Positions 7,742-15,395 of a stretch of DNA of 64,000 nucleotides are shown here, one piece after another (position 1 is the stretch's first letter; every line of letters begins with the position of its first letter). A program made the position numbers and the translations under genes. This DNA is from Pseudomonas saudimassiliensis (GTDB lineage: Bacteria > Pseudomonadota > Gammaproteobacteria > Pseudomonadales > Pseudomonadaceae): NCBI RefSeq assembly GCF_000939975.1, contig NZ_LK391969.1, positions 248,001-312,000 of the forward strand, given 5' to 3'. A model generated the notes under the pieces. It did not search any database, was not told the origin of the DNA, and saw only the letters and a list, made by a program, of their open reading frames with translations.

Positions 7742-9148
7742 ATGCGCTACATAAGCACTCGCGGCCAGGCGCCGACCCTGAATTTCGAAGATGTGTTGCT
7801 GGCCGGCCTGGCGTCGGATGGCGGCCTCTATGTACCCGAGAACCTGCCGCGGTTCACCCAGGAGGAAATCGCGTCCTGGGCCGGTCTGCCGTACCACGAA
7901 CTGGCCTTCAATGTGATGCGCCCCTTCGTTGCCGGCAGCATTTCCGATGCCGATTTCAAGGCGATTCTCCAGGACACCTATGGCGCCTTCACCCACAGCG
8001 CCGTGGCCCCGCTGCGCCAGCTCGACGCCAACGAGTGGGTCATGGAGCTGTTCCACGGCCCGACCCTGGCGTTCAAGGACTTTGCCCTGCAGTTGCTGGG
8101 CCGCCTGCTGGATCACTTCCTGACCAAGCGCGGCGAGCGCGTGGTGATCATGGGCGCGACCTCCGGTGACACTGGCTCGGCAGCGATCGAGGGATGCCGC
8201 CGCTGCGAGAACGTGGACATCTTCATCCTGCATCCGCACAACCGGGTGTCCGAGGTACAGCGTCGGCAGATGACCACCATCCTTGGTGACAACATCCACA
8301 ACATTGCCATCGACGGCAATTTCGACGACTGCCAGGAAATGGTCAAGGCCAGCTTCGCTGACCAGGGCTTCCTCAAGGGTACCCGGCTGGTCGCGGTCAA
8401 CTCGATCAACTGGGCGCGGATCATGGCGCAGATCGTGTACTACTTCCATGCTGCGCTGCAGCTGGGCGGTCCGCAGCGGTCCATGGCCTTCTCGGTGCCG
8501 ACCGGCAACTTCGGTGACATCTTTGCCGGCTACCTGGCGCGCAACATGGGCTTGCCGATCAGCCAGCTGGTGGTGGCGACCAACCGCAACGACATCCTGC
8601 ATCGCTTCATGAGCGGCAACCGCTACGACAAGGACACCCTGCATCCGTCCCTGTCGCCCTCGATGGACATCATGGTGTCGTCCAACTTCGAGCGGCTGCT
8701 GTTCGACCTGCACGGTCGCAACGGTGCGCTGGTCAAGGACCTGATGGACAGCTTCAAGCAGACCGGCAAGCTGTCGGTGGAAGATGAGCGCTGGACCGAG
8801 GCCCGCCGCCTGTTCGACTCGCTGGCGGTGGACGACGAGGCTACCTGCGCGACCATTGCCGAGGTCTACCGTGACTGTGGCGAACTGCTCGATCCGCATA
8901 CCGCGATCGGCGTTCGCGCAGCGCGGGAATGCCGCCGCAGCATGGCCATCCCGATGATTACCCTGGGTACGGCCCACCCGGTGAAGTTCCCCGAGGCGGT
9001 GCGCCAGGCCAACGTCGAGGAGCCGCAGCTGCCGGCGCACCTGGCGGACCTGTTCGAGCGTACTGAGCGTTGTACAGTGCTGCCCAACAGCCTGACCGAT
9101 ATCCAGCAGTTCGTCGCTGCCCACGGCAATCGGGGCAAGCCGTTGTAA
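7742..9148 (+). CDS. thrC: Threonine synthase
   Basis: A 468-residue PLP enzyme of the longer threonine synthase class. The N-terminal MRYISTRG leads to the PLP lysine region GPTLAFKDFALQLLG, the phosphate-binding ATSGDTGSAAIEG and the PTGNFGDIFAGY motif. It converts O-phosphohomoserine to threonine and ends the pathway begun by hom. ATG 7742 gives the conserved N-terminus; in-frame codons upstream to 7700 would read through the repeat. It lies 90 bases after hom and is probably transcribed with it. Confidence 0.95.
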   Translation: MRYISTRGQAPTLNFEDVLLAGLASDGGLYVPENLPRFTQEEIASWAGLPYHELAFNVMRPFVAGSISDADFKAILQDTYGAFTHSAVAPLRQLDANEWVMELFHGPTLAFKDFALQLLGRLLDHFLTKRGERVVIMGATSGDTGSAAIEGCRRCENVDIFILHPHNRVSEVQRRQMTTILGDNIHNIAIDGNFDDCQEMVKASFADQGFLKGTRLVAVNSINWARIMAQIVYYFHAALQLGGPQRSMAFSVPTGNFGDIFAGYLARNMGLPISQLVVATNRNDILHRFMSGNRYDKDTLHPSLSPSMDIMVSSNFERLLFDLHGRNGALVKDLMDSFKQTGKLSVEDERWTEARRLFDSLAVDDEATCATIAEVYRDCGELLDPHTAIGVRAARECRRSMAIPMITLGTAHPVKFPEAVRQANVEEPQLPAHLADLFERTERCTVLPNSLTDIQQFVAAHGNRGKPL

Positions 9149-9154
9149 CAGGCA

Positions 9155-9197
9155 TTGCCGACCGGGTGTGATCGGCCGGCAACATTCTGGTGTTTTT
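9155..9197 (+). terminator. Likely intrinsic terminator after thrC
   Basis: A stem of about ten pairs, TTGCCG-A-CCGG with GGCCGGCAA and one mismatch, lies at 9155-9182, seven bases after the thrC stop. A TTTTT run follows at 9193-9197, slightly farther than usual from the stem. Confidence 0.45.
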
Positions 9198-9200
9198 CCG

Positions 9201-9222
9201 CCGCCGAGCGCCCGCTCGGCGG
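9201..9222. other. Ten-base-pair GC-rich hairpin in the thrC-CopD spacer
   Basis: CCGCCGAGCG and CGCTCGGCGG are perfect inverted copies separated by two bases. No T run follows on either strand, so a terminator role is not clear. The rest of the spacer up to 9391 shows no convincing gene. Confidence 0.4.
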
Positions 9223-9391
9223 TACTCGCCGAAACTTTCTGCAACGTCCTTGGCCAATTTCACTGGCACGAATCACCATCCTTCGTTGTCCGACCTCTCA
9301 GGGAGGCGGCTGAAACAAGTCCAAATCGTCTCCTCAACCCTGCCTCCCGGCCGGGTTTCCCGACTCGCGAGATGACAGGAGTTGACTCCGA

Positions 9392-9826
9392 ATGCTCTGG
9401 TTTCTGGTGCTGCATATCATTGCACTGGTGTTCTGGATTGCCTCACTGCTATATCTGCCGGCCCTGATCGCCGGCCATGAGGGCCGCCGCTCCCCGGTGG
9501 AGGTGCGCGTCAATCCGCATAACTCGATAGAACGCTTTGTCTTTACCCGTATCGCCACCCCCGCGGCACTGTTGGCCATCATTGCCGGCACGCTGGTGTT
9601 TGTGATCGATCACACCATTGACGGCTGGCTGGTGATCAAGTTGACAGTGGTCACTGCGCTGGTGGTCTGCCATGTGGGGGTGGGGTTGCTGATATTGCGG
9701 ATGGAGCAGGGCGACGATCGCCCTCTGCGCGGCTGGTGTGTGCTCGCCGCGGCTGCGGCAGTGACATTGTTTTCCCTGATACTTTGGTTGGTACTGGCCA
9801 AACCGGATGTGGAGCTGCCGATATGA
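9392..9826 (+). CDS. CopD/HemJ-like small integral membrane protein
   Basis: A 144-residue protein with four predicted membrane spans (about 3-25, 50-70, 77-102, 115-137). The first span has LHIIALVFWIASLLYLP, the HxxxxxxWxxxL pattern typical of CopD/HemJ-like membrane proteins in which a helix histidine can bind haem or copper. The function is not known. It lies directly beside a cytochrome oxidase cluster, and similar proteins are found with terminal oxidase genes, so a role in oxidase biogenesis or redox chemistry of the membrane is a reasonable inference. AGGAG sits seven to eight bases ahead of the ATG region. Confidence 0.65.
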   Translation: MLWFLVLHIIALVFWIASLLYLPALIAGHEGRRSPVEVRVNPHNSIERFVFTRIATPAALLAIIAGTLVFVIDHTIDGWLVIKLTVVTALVVCHVGVGLLILRMEQGDDRPLRGWCVLAAAAAVTLFSLILWLVLAKPDVELPI

Positions 9827-9852
9827 GCGCACCCATATGGCAGCGCGGCCGC

Positions 9853-10341
9853 TCACTGTGGGTGAGGTGGTTCCGGAGCCTCGCGAAAGTCCACCCCGAC
9901 AGCGTGGTCATAGACCAGTTGTCCCCCCAGCAGGCTGGTGGCGCCGATGGCCAAGCCGCTCAACAGCGACAGGAACAACCCCCAGGGCAGGATGGCGGTG
10001 TCGGCCGCGCCGATGCGCAGCAGCCAGTTGAGCGAGGCCAGCGACAGCAGCATGACTGCCAGGACCGCATGGCACCAGGCGGTAATCAGACGGCGAATCT
10101 GCGCCACGATGAGCAAGTCCAGCAAACCGACCATGCCCGATACCCAGCCGCCGAGCGCACCTACCCCCGCCAGCCACAGCCCTGCCCGAGCCCAGAATGG
10201 GTCGCCCGTGAACACAAAGGCAATGTCGGTACCGATCAGGCCAATCAGCGCCGCGACGGGAAAGTGGATGAGCATGGGGTGAATCGGGTGACCGCCAATC
10301 GACATCTTGCTGACAATGGACTCGGACATCATGCGGGGCAT
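9853..10341 (-). CDS. DUF2231 membrane protein
   Basis: A 162-residue protein with four membrane spans. The N-terminal signature GGHPIHPMLIHFPVA is the hallmark of the DUF2231 family, with conserved histidines that could bind a metal or haem. The function is unknown. The start ATG at 10341 is preceded on the minus strand by TGACAGGAGA. It is convergent with the CopD-like gene and divergent from coxB, with almost no space between its start and the coxB signal peptide. Family members are often seen near oxidase or copper genes, which fits here. Confidence 0.72.
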   Translation of the reverse strand: MPRMMSESIVSKMSIGGHPIHPMLIHFPVAALIGLIGTDIAFVFTGDPFWARAGLWLAGVGALGGWVSGMVGLLDLLIVAQIRRLITAWCHAVLAVMLLSLASLNWLLRIGAADTAILPWGLFLSLLSGLAIGATSLLGGQLVYDHAVGVDFREAPEPPHPQ

Positions 10342-10372
10342 TCTCCTGTCAGGGGGGAACGGGTTCGTGGAT

Positions 10373-11070
10373 ATGCACCAAGCCTAGCAGCCATTACCGG
10401 GATCGGCCTGCTGCTGACCGGTTGCAGCGGACCCTATTCGGCACTGGATCCGGCTGGGCCCTCGGCCTCGGGGGCGGCAGCGTTGTGGTGGGCGATGGCG
10501 AGCTTCTCGGTAGTGACGCTGATCGTGGTGGTGCTGTTATGGCTATACGCCTCGCGTCGCCAGCCCGGAGAGGTGCCGGACGAACAGGCCCAGCGCATCC
10601 AGAATCGCTGGGTAGTGGGTGGCGGACTCATCCTGCCCATTTCCGCGATCACGCTGCTGCTGGCCTTCGGTATTCCCATCGGCCATCGCATGTTGCCGCT
10701 GCCCCTGGCCGAGGGCGAAGCCCTGCGGATCGACGTGACGGCGCGGCAATGGCAGTGGGATGTGAGTTACCCCGGCACGGGGGTGCGGTTGCTCGACGAG
10801 CTGCATATTCCGGCCGGCACAGCAGTAGACCTGCACTTGACCAGCGAGGATGTCATCCATTCCTTCTGGGTGCCCCGGTTAGGCGGCAAGCTGGACATGT
10901 TCCCGGGCAGGACCAATGTGCTGCGCCTGCAGGCCGACGAGCCGGGGGTGTATTACGGCCAATGTGCGGAATTCTGCGGCACAGGTCATGCCCATATGAA
11001 ATTCACCGTGCGCGCGCACACGCCGGCTGAGTTCGAGGCCTGGTTGGAAGGAGCAACAGTAGATGAGTGA
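10373..11070 (+). CDS. coxB: Cytochrome c oxidase subunit II (CuA subunit), lipoprotein; start codon missing or frameshifted
   Basis: The reading frame from about 10384 encodes LAAITGIGLLLTGC, a lipobox signal peptide, then two membrane spans and a CuA cupredoxin domain. All CuA ligands are present: VIHSFW and CAEFCGTGHAHM (CxxxCxxxHxxM with the intervening Glu). It receives electrons from cytochrome c. There is no fused cytochrome c domain. In this frame no ATG, GTG or TTG occurs between 10290 and 10482. A GTG (10367) and an ATG (10373) behind AGGGGGG are in the neighbouring frame and meet TAG at 10385, so a single-base indel near 10374-10384 would restore a normal gene; I give 10373 on that reading. 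The alternative GTG 10288 would overlap the divergent gene. The stop overlaps the subunit I start. Confidence 0.82.
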
Positions 11071-13567
11071 GGAGCAGAAACGCAGCGCCCAGCTGCACGA
11101 GGAATTCGACCGGGTCTGGGGCAACCTGCCGGGACTCGGGCAATTGGCGGCCGTCAACCACACCTCGGTCGGCTTGCGCTTCGTGGTGACGGGGCTGTTC
11201 TTCTTCCTGGTCGGCGGCGTGCTGGCGATGCTCATGCGCACCCAGCTGGCGCTGCCGGAGCAGGATATCGTCAGCCCGGAGCTCTACAGCCAACTGTTCA
11301 CCATGCACGGCACCCTGATGATGTTCCTGTTTGCCATCCCGATCCTGGAAGGGGTGGCGATGTACCTCATCCCCAAGATGGTCGGTGCCCGCGACCTGGC
11401 TTTCCCGCGGTTGGGGGCCATGGGTTACTACTGCTACCTGTTCGGCGGGCTGATCATCCTGTCGAGCATGGTGCTGGCCATCGCACCGGATTCGGGGTGG
11501 TTCATGTATACGCCCCTGAGCAGCAGTACCTTCTCGCCGGGCCCGGGGTCGGACTTCTGGTTGCTGGGGGTCACCTTTGTGGAGATCTCCTCGATGACCG
11601 GGGCGATCGAACTGGTTATATCCATCCTCCGCACCCGCAGCCGCGGCATGAGCCTGCGGCAGATGCCGATCTTCTGCTGGTACATCCTGGCCATGGCGCT
11701 GATGATCGTGTTCGGCTTCCCGCCGCTGATCCTCGGCAGCATCCTGCTGGAGCTGGAGCGGGCGGCGGGGCTGGTGTTCTTCGAGGTGGTCGGTGGCGGT
11801 GACCCGCTGCTGTGGCAACACCTGTTCTGGCTGTTCGGCCATCCGGAGGTATACATCATCTTCCTGCCGGCGGCGGGCATAGTGTCGACCCTCATCCCGG
11901 TATTTGCCCGCAGGCCGATCGTCGGTTACCGCTGGATAGTGCTGGCGATCATCGTCATGGGCTTCATCAGCTTCGGGCTGTGGGTGCACCACATGTTCAC
12001 CGTCGGCATCCCGCAGCTGGCCCAGGCGTTCTTTTCGATGGCCAGCATGCTGGTGGCCATCCCCACAGCGATCCAGGTGTTCGCCTGGCTGGCGACACTA
12101 TGGACGGGCAGGGTGGTCTGGAATCTGCCGATGCTGTGGATTCTCGGCTTTCTGATCATCTTCGTCGCCGGTGGCCTGACCGGGGTGATGCTGGCGCTGG
12201 TGCCGTTCAACTGGCAGGTGCATGACACCCACTTCGTGGTGGCGCACATGCACTACGTACTGGTCGGCGGCATGCTGTTTCCGCTGATTGCCGGGCTTTA
12301 CTACTGGTTGCCCCACGTTTCCGGTCGCATGCCCTCCGATGTGCTCGGCCGCTGGGCGTTCTGGATGGTGTTCATCGGCTTCAACATGACCTTCTTGCTG
12401 ATGCACCTCACCGGGCTGCTGGGCATGCCCCGGCGGGTCTATACCTACGAGGCTGGTCTGGGTTGGGATTGGCTCAACCTGCTGTCGTCCGTCGGTGGTT
12501 TCGTGATGGCCATCGGGGTCGCCATGTTCCTGCTGGATATATGCCTGCATTTCCGTTTCGGTCGCCTGGCGCCGCGCAACCCCTGGGGCGCGGATTCGCT
12601 GGAATGGGCGGTGGCCATGCCGGTCACCACCTACAACTTCATCAGCCTGCCGCCGATCCGCAGCCGCCACCCGCTGTGGCAGAACCCGCAGTTGCCGTTC
12701 GAGATTGAAGAAGGTGAGCATGAGATGGCGGTCCTGCGCCATGGGCGGCGGGAAACCTGGGGGTCGGATGCGGTAACGGGGGAGGTGCGGGAAGTGGTGC
12801 ACCTGCCGACCAACTCCTGGCTGCCGCTACAGGTCGGGGCGATCCTCGCAGTGGTGTGTATCAGCCTGCTGGTGAAGGCCTACTGGCTGGCCCTCGGGGC
12901 CGCCCTGGTCGCGGCGGTGGTCATATTGCGCTGGAGCTGGGTGAACGGCGCCCACCCCGAGATGGCGCCCGTGCACGAAGGCGAGCCCAGTAACCCGCCG
13001 CTGCATTCCCGTACCCTGGACGGACCAGGGCGCTGGGGCATGCTGGTCACCCTGATGGCCAACGGCTCGCTGTATGCTTCTCTGCTGTTCGGCTGGTTCT
13101 ACCTGTGGACGGCCTCGCCGCAGTGGCAGGCTCCGGAGAATGGTCCGCTGGGATTGATGTCGCTGGTGGCCAGCGGCTTGCTGCTCACGGCGGCGGTCCT
13201 CGCCTATCAGTATCTGACCCGTCGGTTGCGCCAGGGTGTGACGGACCGGCTGGCCGGCGGCCTGTGGCTGGTGTCAGCACTCGGCTTGGCGCATCTGGCG
13301 GTACTGACCTGGGTCGCCTTGTCGGCAGGGTTGGTGCCGACCCAGTCGGCCCATGATTCGGTCCTGGCGGTGATGCTCGGGTATCTGCTGTTCCATGGTG
13401 CGGTTGCCACGGTCACCACCGCGCTGCAGGCGGCCCGGGTACGCTGCGGCTACGTCAGTGCCCAGCTGCCCTATGAGCCCATGGTGCTGCGCCCGTTCTG
13501 GAGCTATGTCCTGGGTGTGTTCTGGCTCAGCATTGCCGCATTCACCCTGTTACCCATGGCCTGGTAA
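11063..13567 (+). CDS. coxA: Cytochrome c oxidase subunit I fused to a subunit III domain
   Basis: An 834-residue polytopic protein. Residues 1-540 are subunit I: haem a ligand H82, the CuB site H260 with cross-linking Y264 in FGHPEVYI, H309-H310, haem a3 ligand H395 and haem a ligand H397 (AHMHY). The GHPEVY motif places it in the A-type oxidases with E in the D channel. After a polar linker (about 545-590) a further set of membrane spans matches a reduced subunit III. It is the proton-pumping oxygen reductase. It overlaps coxB by eight bases. Fused I-III polypeptides are known in caa3-type oxidases. CtaG and a small membrane protein follow in the same direction. Confidence 0.92.
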   Translation: MSEEQKRSAQLHEEFDRVWGNLPGLGQLAAVNHTSVGLRFVVTGLFFFLVGGVLAMLMRTQLALPEQDIVSPELYSQLFTMHGTLMMFLFAIPILEGVAMYLIPKMVGARDLAFPRLGAMGYYCYLFGGLIILSSMVLAIAPDSGWFMYTPLSSSTFSPGPGSDFWLLGVTFVEISSMTGAIELVISILRTRSRGMSLRQMPIFCWYILAMALMIVFGFPPLILGSILLELERAAGLVFFEVVGGGDPLLWQHLFWLFGHPEVYIIFLPAAGIVSTLIPVFARRPIVGYRWIVLAIIVMGFISFGLWVHHMFTVGIPQLAQAFFSMASMLVAIPTAIQVFAWLATLWTGRVVWNLPMLWILGFLIIFVAGGLTGVMLALVPFNWQVHDTHFVVAHMHYVLVGGMLFPLIAGLYYWLPHVSGRMPSDVLGRWAFWMVFIGFNMTFLLMHLTGLLGMPRRVYTYEAGLGWDWLNLLSSVGGFVMAIGVAMFLLDICLHFRFGRLAPRNPWGADSLEWAVAMPVTTYNFISLPPIRSRHPLWQNPQLPFEIEEGEHEMAVLRHGRRETWGSDAVTGEVREVVHLPTNSWLPLQVGAILAVVCISLLVKAYWLALGAALVAAVVILRWSWVNGAHPEMAPVHEGEPSNPPLHSRTLDGPGRWGMLVTLMANGSLYASLLFGWFYLWTASPQWQAPENGPLGLMSLVASGLLLTAAVLAYQYLTRRLRQGVTDRLAGGLWLVSALGLAHLAVLTWVALSAGLVPTQSAHDSVLAVMLGYLLFHGAVATVTTALQAARVRCGYVSAQLPYEPMVLRPFWSYVLGVFWLSIAAFTLLPMAW

Positions 13568-13576
13568 GGAGTCTGC

Positions 13577-13921
13577 ATGCGAATTCCGTCCTGGCATCCG
13601 CTTCATCTGATCATCGGCCTGACGGTCTGGGCCTTCTGGTTTACCGTCCTGTACGGGGGGCTCTCGGTGGCCTGCAAGGTTCTGCCGCCCGACCCTGCGC
13701 AAGGGGCGGTCAACTGGATCAACATCGTGCTCTGGCTGGCCACCCTCCCAGTGGTCGGTGCGCTGGCCTGGGCCGCGCGCTACTGCGCCCGCTACACACC
13801 CGATCCCGCCCAGCCCAACCGGCGCTTTGTCGCCCGTACCTCCGCCGGTCTTTATCTACTGTCCGCCTTCGCCACGATCGTGGTGGCGGTACCTGTCTGG
13901 TTTCTTCCACCATGCCTATGA
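13577..13921 (+). CDS. Small membrane protein of the oxidase cluster
   Basis: A 114-residue protein with three predicted membrane spans (about 10-32, 47-66, 88-108). I recognise no domain. It starts nine bases after coxA with GGAG in front of the ATG and overlaps ctaG by ten bases, so it is translated from the oxidase mRNA. By position it could be a small accessory subunit (subunit IV-like) or an assembly helper; neither can be shown from sequence. Confidence 0.65.
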   Translation: MRIPSWHPLHLIIGLTVWAFWFTVLYGGLSVACKVLPPDPAQGAVNWINIVLWLATLPVVGALAWAARYCARYTPDPAQPNRRFVARTSAGLYLLSAFATIVVAVPVWFLPPCL

Positions 13922-14733
13922 CATTACCTCTTGGGGCGCTGGCCCTGCTATTCAGCCCCCTGGCGCTGGCCCACAGCCCGCTGGACAGCACGGGCGCGGA
14001 TCTGGTCAGCGCCATGATCAGCGTCGGTATGCTGTTGCTGTTCTGGCTGCTGTTTCTGATCGGCCAGCTGCGCCGGCCAACCCGCTGGTGGCAGTCAGTG
14101 TGTTTCCACCTGGGGTCGCTGGTATGCCTGTTTGCCATTGCCGGGCCGCTGGATGAATGGGCCGAGACCAGCGCCTCGGCGCACATGGTCCAGCATATGC
14201 TGTTCATGGTGATCATCCCGCCGCTATGGGTATTGGCCCAGCCGCTGGCGCAGATGATCAGCAGTGGCGGCAGGGTTGTGCAGCTGGCCTATCGTGGACT
14301 GCTGAAGCTGGCCGCCTGGCCGATGGCGATGGCCTGGGCACACGGGCTGATCCTGTGGTTCTGGCACATGCCCTATTTCTACATCCTGGCGCTGGAAAAT
14401 CCCTGGTGGCACGCGGTGGAGCACCTGATGTTCATCGTCTCGGCCGGGTTGTTCTGGTGGTCCGCATTGCAGAGCCGACATTCCGGCGGACCCTGGGCGC
14501 TACTCGCCATGCTGTTTACCCTGATGCATACCGGCGTATTGGGGGCGATCCTCACCTTTGCCAAGGCACCCTTCTACGGCGATGCCCGTGACCTGCAGGA
14601 CCAGCAGCTGGCCGGGCTGATCATGTGGGTGCTGGGGGGGCTGCCCTATATTGCCGCCTCGGCCTGGATCGGATCGCGCTGGTACCGGCGATTGAACCGC
14701 AGCATGCGGCGAGCGATGGAAGAGGGCGCATGA
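13912..14733 (+). CDS. ctaG: Cytochrome c oxidase assembly protein, caa3-type CtaG family
   Basis: A 273-residue polytopic protein. After a short signal-like stretch (ALAHSPLD) come about seven membrane spans with the family pattern SAHMVQHMLFMVIIPPLWVLAQP and WHMPYFY ... WWHAVEHLMFI. These membrane histidines are conserved in the caa3_CtaG family, which is needed for assembly of A-type oxidases, probably by delivering copper. It overlaps the gene before by ten bases and the gene after by four. This is the Bacillus-type CtaG, unrelated to the Cox11-type protein of the same name. Confidence 0.85.
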   Translation: MPMTLPLGALALLFSPLALAHSPLDSTGADLVSAMISVGMLLLFWLLFLIGQLRRPTRWWQSVCFHLGSLVCLFAIAGPLDEWAETSASAHMVQHMLFMVIIPPLWVLAQPLAQMISSGGRVVQLAYRGLLKLAAWPMAMAWAHGLILWFWHMPYFYILALENPWWHAVEHLMFIVSAGLFWWSALQSRHSGGPWALLAMLFTLMHTGVLGAILTFAKAPFYGDARDLQDQQLAGLIMWVLGGLPYIAASAWIGSRWYRRLNRSMRRAMEEGA

Positions 14734-15314
14734 AACAGAAACTCACCAGCCTGGAGCAGCTGCTGGACCGCATCGACGAGGCGGGCAACGGCGAGGAAGC
14801 GGTCTCACTGGACATGCTGATGGGGACCATTGGTAAACGCTCCTTCGGCCCGGTGTTGCTGCTCATCGGCCTGATCCTGGTCTCGCCCCTGAGCGGTATT
14901 CCGACCTTGCCTTCGACCATGGGCGTGGCCGTGTTCCTGATCGCCCTGCAGATGCTGGTGCGGCGCAAGCATATCTGGTTGCCGGGCTGGATCCTGCGGC
15001 GGCAGATTGGGCAATCGAAGTTGGCCAAGGCCTCCCAATGGCTGCGACGACCGGCGCGTTTCGTCGATCGCCTGATCAAGGAGCGGCTGAGCGTACTGGT
15101 CGATGGACCCGCCAGCTGGCCGATCGCGCTGGTCTGCCTGCTGCTGGCGGTGACCCTGCCGCTCCTGGAGCCACTGCCCTTTGCCGCGAGCAGTGCCGGC
15201 CTGGCGCTGACCTGTTTCGGCCTGGCCATGATCGCCCATGATGGGGTGCTGGCGCTGCTGGCCTATAGCGTCACCCTGGGTGTAGGCGGGCTCATTATTT
15301 ACAGTTTTATGTGA
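14730..15314 (+). CDS. ExoD-family exopolysaccharide-associated membrane protein
   Basis: A 194-residue protein. A soluble N-terminal part (LTSLEQLLDRIDEAGNGEEAVSLDMLMGTIGKRSFGP) is followed by membrane spans with the pattern LSGIPTLPSTMGVAVFLIALQ, which is typical of the ExoD family first linked to exopolysaccharide production in rhizobia. The molecular role is not known. The ATG at 14730 overlaps the ctaG stop (ATGA), so it is the last gene of the oxidase transcript or a readthrough gene before opgG. No functional link with the oxidase is evident. Confidence 0.78.
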   Translation: MKQKLTSLEQLLDRIDEAGNGEEAVSLDMLMGTIGKRSFGPVLLLIGLILVSPLSGIPTLPSTMGVAVFLIALQMLVRRKHIWLPGWILRRQIGQSKLAKASQWLRRPARFVDRLIKERLSVLVDGPASWPIALVCLLLAVTLPLLEPLPFAASSAGLALTCFGLAMIAHDGVLALLAYSVTLGVGGLIIYSFM

Positions 15315-15395
15315 CAGGGAACTGACTCGAGGCTTTGTAACCTAAGGCTCTAACGAAACCGCAACGGCGTCGATTAAAGGTTAAGGGAGATGAGG

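Noticed and set aside
7721-9244. Minus-strand open frame (507 codons) opposite thrC
   Set aside because: Shadow of thrC with no ribosome binding site or family pattern.
9736-10380. In-frame upstream extension of coxB to 9736
   Set aside because: The extension is antisense to the DUF2231 gene and overlaps the CopD-like gene; its residues are low-complexity and unlike any oxidase subunit.
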